The notes beneath the pieces were generated by a model. It was not told the origin of the DNA and searched no databases. It saw nothing but the letters and a program-made list of their open reading frames with translations. Positions 15,007 through 24,227 of a stretch of DNA of 35,965 nt are shown piece by piece (the stretch's first letter is position 1; each line of letters starts with the position of its first letter). The position numbers and the translations under genes were made by a program. Source of the DNA: Oscillospiraceae bacterium. GTDB lineage: Bacteria > Bacillota > Clostridia > Oscillospirales > CAG-272. The stretch lies in the NCBI GenBank assembly GCA_015065105.1, contig SVQZ01000003.1, positions 99,303-135,267 on the forward strand, given 5' to 3'.

Positions 15007-17649
15007 TTAGTTTATCATGCCTTCTACAGTAGTATATACTGCTTCAAGAGCATCTGCGATCTTGGACGCATCCTTTGCACCGGATACTGCGGAGTCGGGA
15101 CGTCCGCCGCCCTTACCGCCTGCGATGACGCTTATCTCACGAACGATATTGCCTGCATGAGCACCTAATGCTACTGCATCCTTACCGCAAGCCGCAACGA
15201 AGTTAAGCTTGCCGCCGCAGTTACATGCAATAACGATAACAGCCTTGGAGTTATCCGCCTTAACGTTGTCACACATGGTTCTTGCAACGTCAACTGCAAT
15301 ATCCTTGGTTTCAACAGCGCATACACTTAAGCCCTTAATATCTCTTGCATCCTTTGTAAGCTCGGAAGCCTTGGATGCCGCCATCTTACCGTTAAGAGCC
15401 TCGATCTCGCTCTTAGCCGCCTTCAATTCAGCCTGGAGTGCACTTGCGCGCTTTGTTATATCGGCAACGTTTGCGCTCTTAAGCTCCTTTGCGGTGTTAA
15501 GAATGAGCTCGTCCTTTTCAGCCATGAGTGCAAGAACACCCATACCTGTGGTAGCTTCTATTCTTCTTACGCCTGCCGCAACAGAGGTTTCGGAAATGAT
15601 CTTGAAAAGACCTGCCTTGGCAGTATTGTCAAGGTGAGTACCGCCGCAAAGCTCTGTTGAAAAATCACCCATCTTAACGACCCTTACAAGGCTGCCGTAT
15701 TTTTCTCCGAAGAGAGCCATAGCGCCCATTGCCTTAGCGGAATCAACGTCGGTTTCAACTGTTTCGACGTTAAGACCTTCAAGGATGACCTTGTTAACAA
15801 GCTTTTCTGTCTGCGCCAATTCATCGGCTGTCATTGCCGCAAAGTGACGGAAGTCGAAACGGAGTCTTTCGTTATCAACGTAGGAGCCTGCCTGCTCTAC
15901 GTGGTTGCCGAGAACCTGACGAAGAGCCGCCTGGAGAAGGTGAACTGCTGAGTGGTTACGCTTGATAGCGTTTCTGCGGCAGCTGCAAACCTTTGCGGTA
16001 AGAGTGTCACCCACAGAGATCATGCCTTCTTCAATATCACAGATATGCATGAATACATCGTCATGCTTCTTTGTGTTTGTTACCTTTATATTGAGAGTGT
16101 CGCTGTGAAGCTTACCTGTATCGCCGACCTGACCGCCTCCTTCGCCGTAGAAGGGAGTCTTGTCAAGAATTACGATAACCTTGCCCTCGGATGCCGCATC
16201 AAGCTCTTCCTTGGTCTCTGCGTTAACGATCTTTACAACCTTTGCCTCGGTCTCTTCTTCGGTGTATCCGGTAAATTCGGTCTTGTTAAGTCCTTCGAGG
16301 AATTCAAAGGTCTCACCGACCCAGCCGAAGTCGCCCAAAGCCGCGGTTGCCGCTCTTGAACGTGCCTTCTGCTCGTCAAGACAAGCCTTGAAGCCTTCTT
16401 CGTCGATGGTAAGTCCGTTCTCGGATGCAAGCTCTCTTGTTAAGTCGATGGGGAAACCGAAGGTGTCGTTAAGCTTGAATACACCCTCGCCTGCAAGAAC
16501 CGTAGAGCCTGCCGCCTTGGTCTCAGCCACCATTTCGTTGAGCATTTCAAGACCGGAGTCAATGGTCTGTGCGAATTTGTTTTCTTCAATTCCGATGATC
16601 TTCTGAATGTAATCGAGCTTTTCTGTAAGCTCGGGATAAGCTGTAATGTTTTCCTTTGCAACAACGGCAACGATGTCCGTTAAGAAGGTACCCTTGATGC
16701 CGAGGAGTCTGCCGTGGCGTGCCGCACGGCGAAGAAGTCTTCTTAAAACGTAGCCTCTGCCCTCGTTTGTGGGAACAACACCGTCACAAACAAGGAATGT
16801 AGTGGAACGGATATGGTCGGTGATGATACGAAGCGAAATATCAGCTTCCTTGTTTTCGCCGTACTTAACTCCCGCCTTTTCACTGATAGCCGCCATAATG
16901 TTCTGGATGGTATCGACCTCAAAGAGGTTGTTTACACCCTGCATAAGGCAGGCAAGACGTTCAAGACCCATACCTGTGTCGATATTGGGATTAGCAAGGG
17001 GAGTGTAGTTGCCCTCGCCGTCACCGTCGAACTGTGTGAATACGAGATTCCAAAATTCCATAAATCTGTCGCAATCACAGCCGGGTTTGCAGTCATCAGA
17101 GCCGCAGCCGAACTCAATACCGCGGTCAAAGTAGATTTCGGAACAAGGTCCGCAGGGGCCTGAGCCGATCTCCCAGAAGTTATCGTCCTTACCGAGACGT
17201 ACTATATGAGAAGCGTCAACACCGATCTCCTTATTCCAGATCTCGAATGCTTCGTCGTCATTTTCGTAAATTGTGACCCAAAGACGGTCAACGGGTAATT
17301 CAAGTACTGTGGTACAGAATTCCCATGCCCAGTGGATAGCTTCGGTCTTGAAATAGTTACCGAAGGAGAAGTTGCCGAGCATTTCGAAGAATGTGCCGTG
17401 GCGTGCGGTATAGCCGATCCTTTCGATATCGGGTGTACGGATACACTTCTGACAGGTTGTCATACGGCGGCGGGGAGGCTCTTCCTCACCTGTGAAGTAT
17501 TTCTTTAAGGGTGCCATACCCGCATTGATAAGCAAAAGGGATTTATCATTGATAGGCACAAGAGGGAAGCTCTTATGTCTTAAGTGTTCTTTTCCTTCAA
17601 AAAATGAAAGATATTGTTCGCGCAGTTCATTAAGACCTGTCCATTTCAT
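15007..17649 (-). CDS. alaS: Alanine-tRNA ligase
   Basis: The 880-aa length is standard for bacterial AlaRS. The N-terminal class II aminoacylation domain has the start MKWTGLNELREQYLSFF and the motif 2 region ERIGYTARHGTFFEMLGNFS (in parts). The editing domain has the zinc-ligand pattern NHSAVHLL with CGGTH further on. The C-terminal C-Ala/DHHA1 domain ends in GGKGGGRPDSAVSG. It charges tRNA-Ala and hydrolyses Ser-tRNA-Ala and Gly-tRNA-Ala. An inserted Cys-rich stretch, CKPGCDCDRF, follows the class II motifs, as seen in many Firmicute AlaRS. I looked for a T-box leader upstream and found none; the leader is only about 30 bases. Confidence 0.97.
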   Translation of the reverse strand: MKWTGLNELREQYLSFFEGKEHLRHKSFPLVPINDKSLLLINAGMAPLKKYFTGEEEPPRRRMTTCQKCIRTPDIERIGYTARHGTFFEMLGNFSFGNYFKTEAIHWAWEFCTTVLELPVDRLWVTIYENDDEAFEIWNKEIGVDASHIVRLGKDDNFWEIGSGPCGPCSEIYFDRGIEFGCGSDDCKPGCDCDRFMEFWNLVFTQFDGDGEGNYTPLANPNIDTGMGLERLACLMQGVNNLFEVDTIQNIMAAISEKAGVKYGENKEADISLRIITDHIRSTTFLVCDGVVPTNEGRGYVLRRLLRRAARHGRLLGIKGTFLTDIVAVVAKENITAYPELTEKLDYIQKIIGIEENKFAQTIDSGLEMLNEMVAETKAAGSTVLAGEGVFKLNDTFGFPIDLTRELASENGLTIDEEGFKACLDEQKARSRAATAALGDFGWVGETFEFLEGLNKTEFTGYTEEETEAKVVKIVNAETKEELDAASEGKVIVILDKTPFYGEGGGQVGDTGKLHSDTLNIKVTNTKKHDDVFMHICDIEEGMISVGDTLTAKVCSCRRNAIKRNHSAVHLLQAALRQVLGNHVEQAGSYVDNERLRFDFRHFAAMTADELAQTEKLVNKVILEGLNVETVETDVDSAKAMGAMALFGEKYGSLVRVVKMGDFSTELCGGTHLDNTAKAGLFKIISETSVAAGVRRIEATTGMGVLALMAEKDELILNTAKELKSANVADITKRASALQAELKAAKSEIEALNGKMAASKASELTKDARDIKGLSVCAVETKDIAVDVARTMCDNVKADNSKAVIVIACNCGGKLNFVAACGKDAVALGAHAGNIVREISVIAGGKGGGRPDSAVSGAKDASKIADALEAVYTTVEGMIN

Positions 17650-17685
17650 AAACAGATTCCTCCAAAATATTAATTACATCTGATA

Positions 17686-17714
17686 ATTATAGCAACTTTT
17701 ACTCCTTATGTCAA
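17686..17714 (-). promoter_or_regulatory. Promoter of alaS
   Basis: On the minus strand: TTGACA (17714-17709), 17 bases, TATAAT (17691-17686). The short distance to the start codon (about 37 bases) excludes a T-box riboswitch between this promoter and alaS. Confidence 0.82.
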
Positions 17715-17863
17715 TATTTTTTTACTATATTTATATATAAGCTTTGAAAATCCCTCAAACATAGCTTTTTAAGCATAAAGTGCTGAGGTTTTTTATCGGG
17801 TAAAGGAGAATATTCAATAATATTATATCTGAAAACATAATTTCACATTTAATATTTTATCTA

Positions 17864-17892
17864 TTGACAATTTACAAAAAAACTAATATAAT
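17864..17892 (+). promoter_or_regulatory. Promoter of the first solute-binding lipoprotein
   Basis: TTGACA (17864-17869), 17 bases, TATAAT (17887-17892); the start codon is at 17926 after an AAAGGA site. Full consensus suggests high expression, possibly limited by a repressor. Confidence 0.82.
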
Positions 17893-17925
17893 AATATCAT
17901 AAATTTACGAAAGGAAAATAAACAA

Positions 17926-19401
17926 ATGAAAAGAGTTTTAGCAATCACTCTTTGCCTTTTGATGCTCGTTCCCATGCTTGCGGCGTGCGGCGGTAAGAAA
18001 GGCGAAGGAAAAGCGGTTTCTGATCTCCCTGAGGGTTCTCACGTTAAAGAAGGTACTACCTTCGAAGGCGAGACCTTCACCGTACTCTGCCGTGAGGACA
18101 ATGCTTTCGGTGAATTCTTGTACGAAATAGTTGCGGACGAGGGTGAGACCGAGCTCGTTAACCAGAAGGTTTATGAAAGAAATCGTCAGGTTATGGACAT
18201 TTTCGGTCTTGCAGAGATCGAAGCGAGAGACATCCCCGGTGACTGGAACAGTAAGGACGATTTCGTAAATACCATGCGTAATTCTATTGACGCAGGTATA
18301 GGTGATTTCGATCTTATCATGAGCCAGCAGGCATATCTCGCACAGGGCGAGCTTGCTCAGTACTTCTACAACTACAATGATGTTCCCGTAATCAAGGAAA
18401 CATTGGCTTGTAAGGACGAAAAGCATGACCACAGCTACTATTACGAGGATGCTGTTAAGGAGCTTACCATTAACGGACAGCTCAAGTACATGGTAGGCGA
18501 CTACTCCCTTACATATTGGGATCACGTATTCGTTCTCTATTTCAACAAGCAGATGGCTGAGAACTATCAGTTAGAGGATATCTATCAGCTCGTTCGTGAC
18601 GGTGAATGGACTGTTGATAAGATGATCGAAATGACCAGAGGCAAGTGGCAGGATCTCAACTCTGACGAATGGCCCGGCGAAGAGGACAGCTTCGGATACG
18701 TTTCCGAGATCATGAATCCCGTTGACGCATGGAACGCAAGCTTCGACGTACAGCCTACTCACAGAGATGAAAACGGCGATATCGTTATCGATTATGACGT
18801 TGGTAAGATGACAAACATCCTTCAAAAGATGATCGAGTTCAAGGGAACCGATGACGTACACTATGTACAGGTAACCTCCGATCAGGTCGAGGCTGAAAAC
18901 CCTGTTGACAAGATCTTCCTTGAAGGCAGATCCCTCTTCTATCATGCAACTCTCCAGAGAGCTCAGACGTTCAGAAAGATGGAAACTGACTTCGGTATCG
19001 TTCCTTATCCCAAGTGGGATACCAACCAGGAAAACTACTACACCTCCTCTCAGGACGGTTACTCTTCAGCTTGTATCCCCGCAGATGCTCCTAATCTTGA
19101 GTTCTCCGGTGCAGTATTTGATACTCTCTCCTGCGTTTCCAAGGAGACGGTAATCCCCGCATACTATGATGAAGCACTTACCTTCAAATATACCCGTGAT
19201 GAGGATTCCGCAGAAATGCTCGATATCATCCGCGGAGGCTTCTCTGTAAACTTCGGTAAGTTCTATAACGAGACCTTACGCTGTGCAAGAGTATTCAGAG
19301 ACATGGTATTGAATGATAATACCAACTTTGCATCCTTCTATGCAAGCAACCAGAGAGGTTACGAAAGAAAGCTCGCACAGCTTCTTGAGTATTACGAATA
19401 A
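17926..19401 (+). CDS. Extracellular solute-binding lipoprotein (ABC transporter), paralogue 1
   Basis: This 491-aa protein has a signal peptide with lipobox LAAC (Cys21), so it is a lipoprotein on the outer face of the membrane. The rest has the look of a family 1 extracellular solute-binding protein: FTVLCRED start, a long two-lobe body, DFGIVPYPKWD and ACIPADAP in the second lobe. Ligand class is likely an oligosaccharide, inferred from the neighbouring AraC, MocA and isomerase genes. No permease or ATPase gene lies next to it, so it must work with transporter parts elsewhere. A second protein of the same length, 22709-24184, is closely similar. It has its own promoter and terminator (monocistronic). 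Confidence 0.82.
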   Translation: MKRVLAITLCLLMLVPMLAACGGKKGEGKAVSDLPEGSHVKEGTTFEGETFTVLCREDNAFGEFLYEIVADEGETELVNQKVYERNRQVMDIFGLAEIEARDIPGDWNSKDDFVNTMRNSIDAGIGDFDLIMSQQAYLAQGELAQYFYNYNDVPVIKETLACKDEKHDHSYYYEDAVKELTINGQLKYMVGDYSLTYWDHVFVLYFNKQMAENYQLEDIYQLVRDGEWTVDKMIEMTRGKWQDLNSDEWPGEEDSFGYVSEIMNPVDAWNASFDVQPTHRDENGDIVIDYDVGKMTNILQKMIEFKGTDDVHYVQVTSDQVEAENPVDKIFLEGRSLFYHATLQRAQTFRKMETDFGIVPYPKWDTNQENYYTSSQDGYSSACIPADAPNLEFSGAVFDTLSCVSKETVIPAYYDEALTFKYTRDEDSAEMLDIIRGGFSVNFGKFYNETLRCARVFRDMVLNDNTNFASFYASNQRGYERKLAQLLEYYE

Positions 19402-19405
19402 TAAC

Positions 19406-19435
19406 AAAAATGCATCCTTCTGGATGCATTTTTTT
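19406..19435 (+). terminator. Terminator of solute-binding gene 1
   Basis: AAAAATGCATCC, loop TTC, then the complement with seven T's. Confidence 0.85.
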
Positions 19436-19530
19436 GATGAATGATGAATAGTGAATAGTGAATAACTTTGGAGATTTTTCGGCTTGTTCGGCGAAAATCA
19501 TCCAAACCTCCTACTTCCTACCTCCTACAT
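19436..19530. repeat. Short simple repeats after solute-binding gene 1
   Basis: Tandem GATGAAT/AGTGAAT-like heptamers at 19436-19465, a stem with GATTTTTCG and CGAAAATC around 19472-19500, and CCTCCTAC-type repeats at 19507-19529. No gene. The meaning is unknown; such low-complexity strings recur between clostridial genes. Confidence 0.5.
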
Positions 19531-19556
19531 AAAAAACACCCCGAGGGGTGTTTTTT
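19531..19556. terminator. Second terminator-like hairpin, directly before F3 repeats
   Basis: AAAAAACACCCC and GGGGTGTTTTTT around a 2-base centre. It has no gene directly before it on +; the F3 repeat array starts at its last T. Confidence 0.75.
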
Positions 19557-19826
19557 ATGTATAGGAATTTAGTTTATTTCGTATGAGTTGTTCGCACTGA
19601 AGAATAGGGCGGAACCGGGTGCGGGAACTTGCCGCTTTTTAAATTTATAGGAAATTACTCCACTTCGGGCACTGAAGAAATAAGCTTATGTAAGGTTCAC
19701 GCCCGATCATCGGTGCGGCAACTTGCCGCTTTTTAAATTTATAGGAAATTACTCCACTTCGGGCACTGAAGAAATGAGCTTATGTAAGGTTCACGCCCGA
19801 TCATCGGTGCGGGCCGGCGCCCGCAT
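19557..19826 (+). repeat. Tandem ~95-nt F3 repeats, three units
   Basis: Units at 19557-19640 (short, diverged), 19641-19734 and 19735-19826. Each opens with TATAGGAA and ends in a GC-rich hairpin with a T-run (GCGGGAACTTGCCGCTTTTT, GCGGCAACTTGCCGCTTTTT and GCGGGCCGGCGCCCGC). Units 2 and 3 are nearly identical over the first ~75 bases and swap only the terminal hairpin, as if assembled from exchangeable halves. The array runs up to the stop codon of the convergent isomerase gene. Confidence 0.8.
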
Positions 19827-19828
19827 CT

Positions 19829-20632
19829 TTACCATTCAAAGGATCTGAGATAATCAATACTCATTTTTGCACTTTCAAGGCTGGGGCGGTTCTTGGATTC
19901 ATCCTGTTCAACGATGATCCACTTTGCTCCTGCATCGATGGAAGCCTTGAGAATAGCGGGGATATCCTGAATGCCGTGTCCGATGGGACGGAACTCAAAG
20001 CCTTCGTTCTCTCTTTCTTCTCTCGTCTTACCGATGAGATCGTAGGGGCAGGAATCGAAGTTTGCGTCTTCCCAGAAGTCCTTTAAGTGAACGATGGGGG
20101 AACGGCCTGTATATTTACGGATATATTCACAGGGATCGCTGCCTGCAAATTTTACCCAGCAGGTGTCAAGCTCTGTCTGGAGAAGGTCTTCGGGAATGGT
20201 AGAATAAATGGTATCTATAATTGTTTCTTCGCCTTCTCTTTCAAATTCGAAATCGTGGTTGTGATAGAGAAGAGTAAGTCCTTCCTTCTTTGCTTCTTCG
20301 GCGAGAGTGCGGATAAGCTCAAGGTTTTCCTTTAATCTTCTGTGATCGCTGCCGTAAGACATCCACGGAACAACGATGTAATCAAGACCTGCAGCCTTGT
20401 ATTTTGCGAAGGTGCCCTCCTTCTTCATTTCATCGGTGGGGCAATGGCTCGAGTTGCAGAAAAGCCCAACCTCATCAAGCATCCTTCTTACTTCAAGCGG
20501 ATCCATATGACCGAGACCGCAAAGCTCAACGGCATCATAGCCCATCTCCTTAACCTTCTTGATAGTAGCGTAAAAATCCTTTTCAAGCTCGTCTCTTACA
20601 GAATAAAGCTGTAATCCAACAGGTAATGTCAT
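19829..20632 (-). CDS. Sugar phosphate isomerase/epimerase-like TIM-barrel protein
   Basis: This 267-aa protein belongs to the xylose isomerase-like AP endonuclease 2 superfamily (IolE/IolI/hydroxypyruvate isomerase group). Signs are GLQLYSVRDELEKDF at the start, HNHDFEF in the middle (metal-binding His), QTELDTCWVKFAG, HLKDFWED and a final WIIVEQDES. These enzymes bind a divalent metal and isomerise or epimerise sugars or inositol derivatives; the exact substrate is unknown. The open frame runs 36 bases further upstream, but AAGGAGGA at 20641-20648 selects the ATG at 20632. It follows the Gfo/Idh gene by 13 bases in one operon. This pairing is common in cyclitol and sugar catabolism. Confidence 0.82.
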   Translation of the reverse strand: MTLPVGLQLYSVRDELEKDFYATIKKVKEMGYDAVELCGLGHMDPLEVRRMLDEVGLFCNSSHCPTDEMKKEGTFAKYKAAGLDYIVVPWMSYGSDHRRLKENLELIRTLAEEAKKEGLTLLYHNHDFEFEREGEETIIDTIYSTIPEDLLQTELDTCWVKFAGSDPCEYIRKYTGRSPIVHLKDFWEDANFDSCPYDLIGKTREERENEGFEFRPIGHGIQDIPAILKASIDAGAKWIIVEQDESKNRPSLESAKMSIDYLRSFEW

Positions 20633-20645
20633 AATTTTTTCCTCC

Positions 20646-21755
20646 TTAGTTTTCAAGAATTCCCACAAGACCCTGCTTTAACATGGGTGCCTTGCGCTCG
20701 TATTCGGATTCTATTTTTATATTTGTATTTTTCTCACTCGAGGTATAGAATGCCGACATGATCTCAACAACGTGAAGCTGCTGCTGGCTGTTTGCGCGGT
20801 AATCTCTGCCTGTTACAAGCGCCTTTGCCATATCCGCAAGACCTAAACCTCTTGAGTTTTCATTATAATTAAAGATACGGGGTAATTCTATAAGCTCTGC
20901 CGATCTGCCGTGCATGAGCTTTACCTTTCCGTCGAAATTGTTGGGGTCGGGAACGAGAAGAGTACCCTCCGAGCCGTAAATCTCAATGGACGCATTGTTG
21001 TGGTAAGTAACGTCAAAGGTCGTGAATATGTTGCCTACAGCACCGCTCTTGAAGCGCATCGTACCCATAACGTAGGTGGGAACCTCCACCTTCATTATAT
21101 TACCGTATTTCTTTTCGCTTAATACAGGACGCTCGGGATATGAAATATTGGTCATACCCGAAACTGTGTCAACAGCACCCATAAGGTTGATAAGTGCGGT
21201 TACGTAATAGGGACCCATATCAAACATGGGGCCTCCGCCGTACTGATAAACGAATTCGGGATCGGGATGCCAATGCTCGGGGCCTCTTGAAATAAAGTGT
21301 GCGTGAGCGCCGACTACCTCACCGATAAATCCGCTGTCGATAAGATGACGGCAGGTCTGGATAGAAGCACCCATAAAGGTATCGGGAGCACCGCCCAGTA
21401 ACAGACCCTTTTCCTTTGCTAACGCAACAAGCTCTTTTGCTTCGTTGAGATCGGGAGATAACGGCTTTTCGGAATAAACGTGCTTTCCGTGGAGAAGCGC
21501 CTGCTTCGTTACCTCGTAATGCTCATAGGGACGGGTTATATTCAGAACGATATCTACCTCGGGATCGTTGAAAAGCTCATACATATCCTCGTAAAGCTTG
21601 GGAATGTTGTATTCGGCAACAGCTTTTTCGGCACGCTCTCTTATAAGGTCGCATACGCCGATGATCTCGACCTCCTTGAACATTTTTGTGAGATTTTCAA
21701 GGTATATGGGACTGATACAGCCCACACCTACAAAGCCGATTTTAACTTTTTTCAT
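20646..21755 (-). CDS. Gfo/Idh/MocA-family oxidoreductase
   Basis: This 369-aa NAD(P)-dependent dehydrogenase has an N-terminal Rossmann domain (KIGFVGVGCISPIYL, a GxGxxS variant of the dinucleotide motif), the family EKP motif (YSEKPLSPDLNEA) at about residues 95-107, and a C-terminal alpha/beta domain with GGGPMFDMGPYYVTAL, which carries the usual substrate-binding residues. Members oxidise or epimerise sugars, inositols or glycosides. AAGGAGG precedes the ATG. It leads an operon with the TIM-barrel isomerase and is divergent from the AraC gene, which suggests control by that regulator. The substrate is not known. Confidence 0.88.
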   Translation of the reverse strand: MKKVKIGFVGVGCISPIYLENLTKMFKEVEIIGVCDLIRERAEKAVAEYNIPKLYEDMYELFNDPEVDIVLNITRPYEHYEVTKQALLHGKHVYSEKPLSPDLNEAKELVALAKEKGLLLGGAPDTFMGASIQTCRHLIDSGFIGEVVGAHAHFISRGPEHWHPDPEFVYQYGGGPMFDMGPYYVTALINLMGAVDTVSGMTNISYPERPVLSEKKYGNIMKVEVPTYVMGTMRFKSGAVGNIFTTFDVTYHNNASIEIYGSEGTLLVPDPNNFDGKVKLMHGRSAELIELPRIFNYNENSRGLGLADMAKALVTGRDYRANSQQQLHVVEIMSAFYTSSEKNTNIKIESEYERKAPMLKQGLVGILEN

Positions 21756-21911
21756 AGTTTATCCCTCCTTATTTGCTTTTATTATAAAATCTTTAAGTAG
21801 AAATTTATATAATAATATTCATGTAAATTTGAAAAAATGGCTGGATTTTATATTTTTTGTATGCTATAATGACGTATAGTATATTTGAATTTTTTTATTT
21901 TGGGAGATAGC

Positions 21912-22643
21912 ATGAATATTATTTGCAAAAGACTTGTATCCCTTTACCATCCCAACGGATCGTCGGTAAAAAAGCATACTCATAACGGTCATGAGCTTGT
22001 ATATTGTCTTGAAGGAAAGGGAAGTGCCGGGATAGAAGACAAACGCTATGGCTTTTCCTCGGGTAATTTTTATATAACAAGAAGAGGAACTTTACACAGC
22101 GAAGCTGTAAGAGAGGGCACGAGAATAATCTACTTTTATTTTGAAGCGCCTGCAGAACTCGTCTGCGAGGGTATGTTTGCGGATTACGAGGGGACTGTAC
22201 TGTCTCTTGTCAATAAGCTTAAAACAGAGGCCGATACAAACGAGGTGTTTAAGGAGGAAATGACAGAATGTCTTATAAAGACCGTTCTTATCGAAACCGC
22301 CCGTATCAAGGAAAACGGAAGACCTACCTTGAATTCAGTTTTACAGTATATCAACGAGAATATCGAAAAGGATATCGATTTCAGAGCCCTTGCCGAAAAG
22401 CTTCACTACAGCTATGAAAGATTCCGCCATCTTTTCAAGGAGCATACGGGAATGTCGCCCCATCAGTATCTAATAACCCAGCGGCTTGAAAAGGCAAAGT
22501 TTTTATTAAAACTCGATTCGGGAGCGTCTCTTACCGAAATTTCCTATAACTGCGGATTTTCGTCGTCATCCCATTTTGCAAAGGCATTCCGCTCAAAGGA
22601 GGGAATGAGTCCTTCCGAATATTTAAACCGTAATAAGTCTTGA
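21912..22643 (+). CDS. AraC-family transcriptional regulator
   Basis: This 243-aa protein has an N-terminal cupin sensor (VKKHTHNGHELVYCLEGKG, in parts KKHTHNGHELVY and CLEGKG; then FYITRRGTLHSE) and two C-terminal helix-turn-helix motifs: DIDFRALAEKLHYSYERFRHLF, given as two parts DIDFRALAEKLHY and SYERFRHLF, and the signature GFSSSSHFAKAFRSKEGMSP. Such cupin-AraC proteins activate sugar-uptake and catabolism genes when their ligand binds. An upstream TTG at 21885 extends the frame, but the ATG at 21912 with GGGAGA is the better start. It is divergent from the Gfo/Idh operon and its stop codon overlaps the -35 box of the second solute-binding gene. Confidence 0.9.
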   Translation: MNIICKRLVSLYHPNGSSVKKHTHNGHELVYCLEGKGSAGIEDKRYGFSSGNFYITRRGTLHSEAVREGTRIIYFYFEAPAELVCEGMFADYEGTVLSLVNKLKTEADTNEVFKEEMTECLIKTVLIETARIKENGRPTLNSVLQYINENIEKDIDFRALAEKLHYSYERFRHLFKEHTGMSPHQYLITQRLEKAKFLLKLDSGASLTEISYNCGFSSSSHFAKAFRSKEGMSPSEYLNRNKS

Positions 22644-22668
22644 CAAAAGCTTATGGCTGAGGTATAAT
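22640..22668 (+). promoter_or_regulatory. Promoter of the second solute-binding lipoprotein
   Basis: TTGACA (22640-22645) overlaps the AraC stop codon (22641-22643); 17 bases later comes TATAAT (22663-22668). The gene therefore has its own transcription despite the tight spacing of 65 bases after AraC. Confidence 0.82.
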
Positions 22669-22708
22669 AATAAGTAGATCAAATTTTAAACTCTGAAGGA
22701 GAAACAAA

Positions 22709-24184
22709 ATGAAAAGAGTTATTGCTTTATTTCTTTGTCTTTTGATGGTTCTTCCCATGCTTGCAGCTTGCGGCGGCAAGAAGGGTGAGGGAAAAGCAGT
22801 TTCCGATCTTCCCTCAGGCTCTCACGTACCCGAAGGAACTACCTTTGAGGGTAAAGACTTTACGATCCTTTGCCGTGAAGATAATGCATACGGTACTTAT
22901 CTGTATGAGATCACAGCGGATGAGGGTGAGACCGAGCTTGTAAACCAAGCTGTTTACGAAAGAAATCGTAATGTTAAGGATATCTTCGGTCTTAATGAGA
23001 TCGTTGCAAACGATATCCCCGGTGACTGGGCAAACGGAGGCGACTTTGTAAATACCTTCCGTAACTCCATTGACGCGGGCATAGGCGATTTCGATCTTAT
23101 CATGAGCTATTGTGCTTACATGGCTGCAGGTGAGCTTGCGCAGTATTTCTATAATTACTACGACGTTCCTTATATTGATAAGACCCTTAAGTGTAACGAT
23201 GAAAAGCATGACCACAGCTATTTCTATCAGGATTGTATCGATGAGATAACTGTAAACAATCAGCTTAAATATATGGTTGGCGACCTTTCTCTTACATATT
23301 GGGATAGAGTATATGTTATGTACTTTAATAAGCAGCTTGCTGAAAACTATCAGCTTGAGAACATTTACGATCTCGTTCGTGACGGCGAATGGACTATCGA
23401 TAAATGTATCGAAATGAGCCGCGGCAAGTGGACCGACCAAAATAATGACCAGTGGCCTGATGAAAACGATATTTTCGGTTATATAACCGATATTCCCAAC
23501 ACAATGGATAACTGGCATTCCCATTTCGACGTTCAGCCTACCAAGAAGGATGAAAACGGCAACGTAAAGATCGAATTTGACGTTGGTAAGATGACTAACA
23601 TCCTTACAAAAATGATCGAATTCAAGAATACAGATGATTGCTATACTGCATACATGACATCCGGTGATACTGTTGATGAAAATCCCCTTGACAAGATCTT
23701 CAGAGAAGGAAGAGCTCTCTTCTATCCTACAAGTCTCCAGCGTGCACAGATGTTCAGAGGCATGGAGGTTGACTTCGGTATCGTTCCTTGTCCCAAGTGG
23801 GATGTAAATCAGGAAAGTTATTATACCTCTGCGGATATCAGCTATTCTGTAGCATGTATCCCTGCAGATGCTCCCGATCTTAAGATGACGGGTGCTGTGT
23901 TTGATACACTTTCTGCGATCTCAAAGGAAAAGGTTATTCCTGCATACTATGATCAGGCGCTTACCTTTAAATATACCCGTGACGAGGATTCTGCAGAAAT
24001 GCTCGATATTATCCGTAACGGCTTTACCATCAACTTCGGTATGTTCTATACTGATACTATCGACTGCTGCGGCGTATTCAGAAATCTTATGGCTAACGAT
24101 AACGCTAACTTTGCTTCATATTATGCGGCAAATAAGCCCGGTTATGAAAGAAAGCTTAAGATGCTTCTTGAATGCTACGAATAA
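22709..24184 (+). CDS. Extracellular solute-binding lipoprotein (ABC transporter), paralogue 2
   Basis: This 491-aa lipoprotein (LAAC lipobox, Cys21) has exactly the same length as the one at 17926 and alignable sequence throughout: same GGKKGEGKAVSDLP start of the mature protein, same RDEDSAEMLDIIR region, same FASxYAxNxxGYERKL end. The core is conserved, while surface and pocket positions differ, as expected for duplicated receptors with shifted ligand preference. It lies directly after the AraC gene but has its own strong promoter and terminator. No permease genes are adjacent. Ligand is inferred to be a carbohydrate from the neighbourhood. Confidence 0.82.
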   Translation: MKRVIALFLCLLMVLPMLAACGGKKGEGKAVSDLPSGSHVPEGTTFEGKDFTILCREDNAYGTYLYEITADEGETELVNQAVYERNRNVKDIFGLNEIVANDIPGDWANGGDFVNTFRNSIDAGIGDFDLIMSYCAYMAAGELAQYFYNYYDVPYIDKTLKCNDEKHDHSYFYQDCIDEITVNNQLKYMVGDLSLTYWDRVYVMYFNKQLAENYQLENIYDLVRDGEWTIDKCIEMSRGKWTDQNNDQWPDENDIFGYITDIPNTMDNWHSHFDVQPTKKDENGNVKIEFDVGKMTNILTKMIEFKNTDDCYTAYMTSGDTVDENPLDKIFREGRALFYPTSLQRAQMFRGMEVDFGIVPCPKWDVNQESYYTSADISYSVACIPADAPDLKMTGAVFDTLSAISKEKVIPAYYDQALTFKYTRDEDSAEMLDIIRNGFTINFGMFYTDTIDCCGVFRNLMANDNANFASYYAANKPGYERKLKMLLECYE

Positions 24185-24192
24185 GAATATGA

Positions 24193-24224
24193 AAAAATGC
24201 TATCCGGAAACGGATAGCATTTTT
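24193..24224 (+). terminator. Terminator of solute-binding gene 2
   Basis: AAAAATGCTATCCG, GAAA tetraloop, exact complement with five T's. Confidence 0.87.
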
Positions 24225-24227
24225 GTA

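Noticed and set aside
17650-17925. T-box riboswitch for alaS
   Set aside because: The promoter at 17686-17714 leaves only about 30 leader bases, and no T-box consensus or antiterminator is visible.
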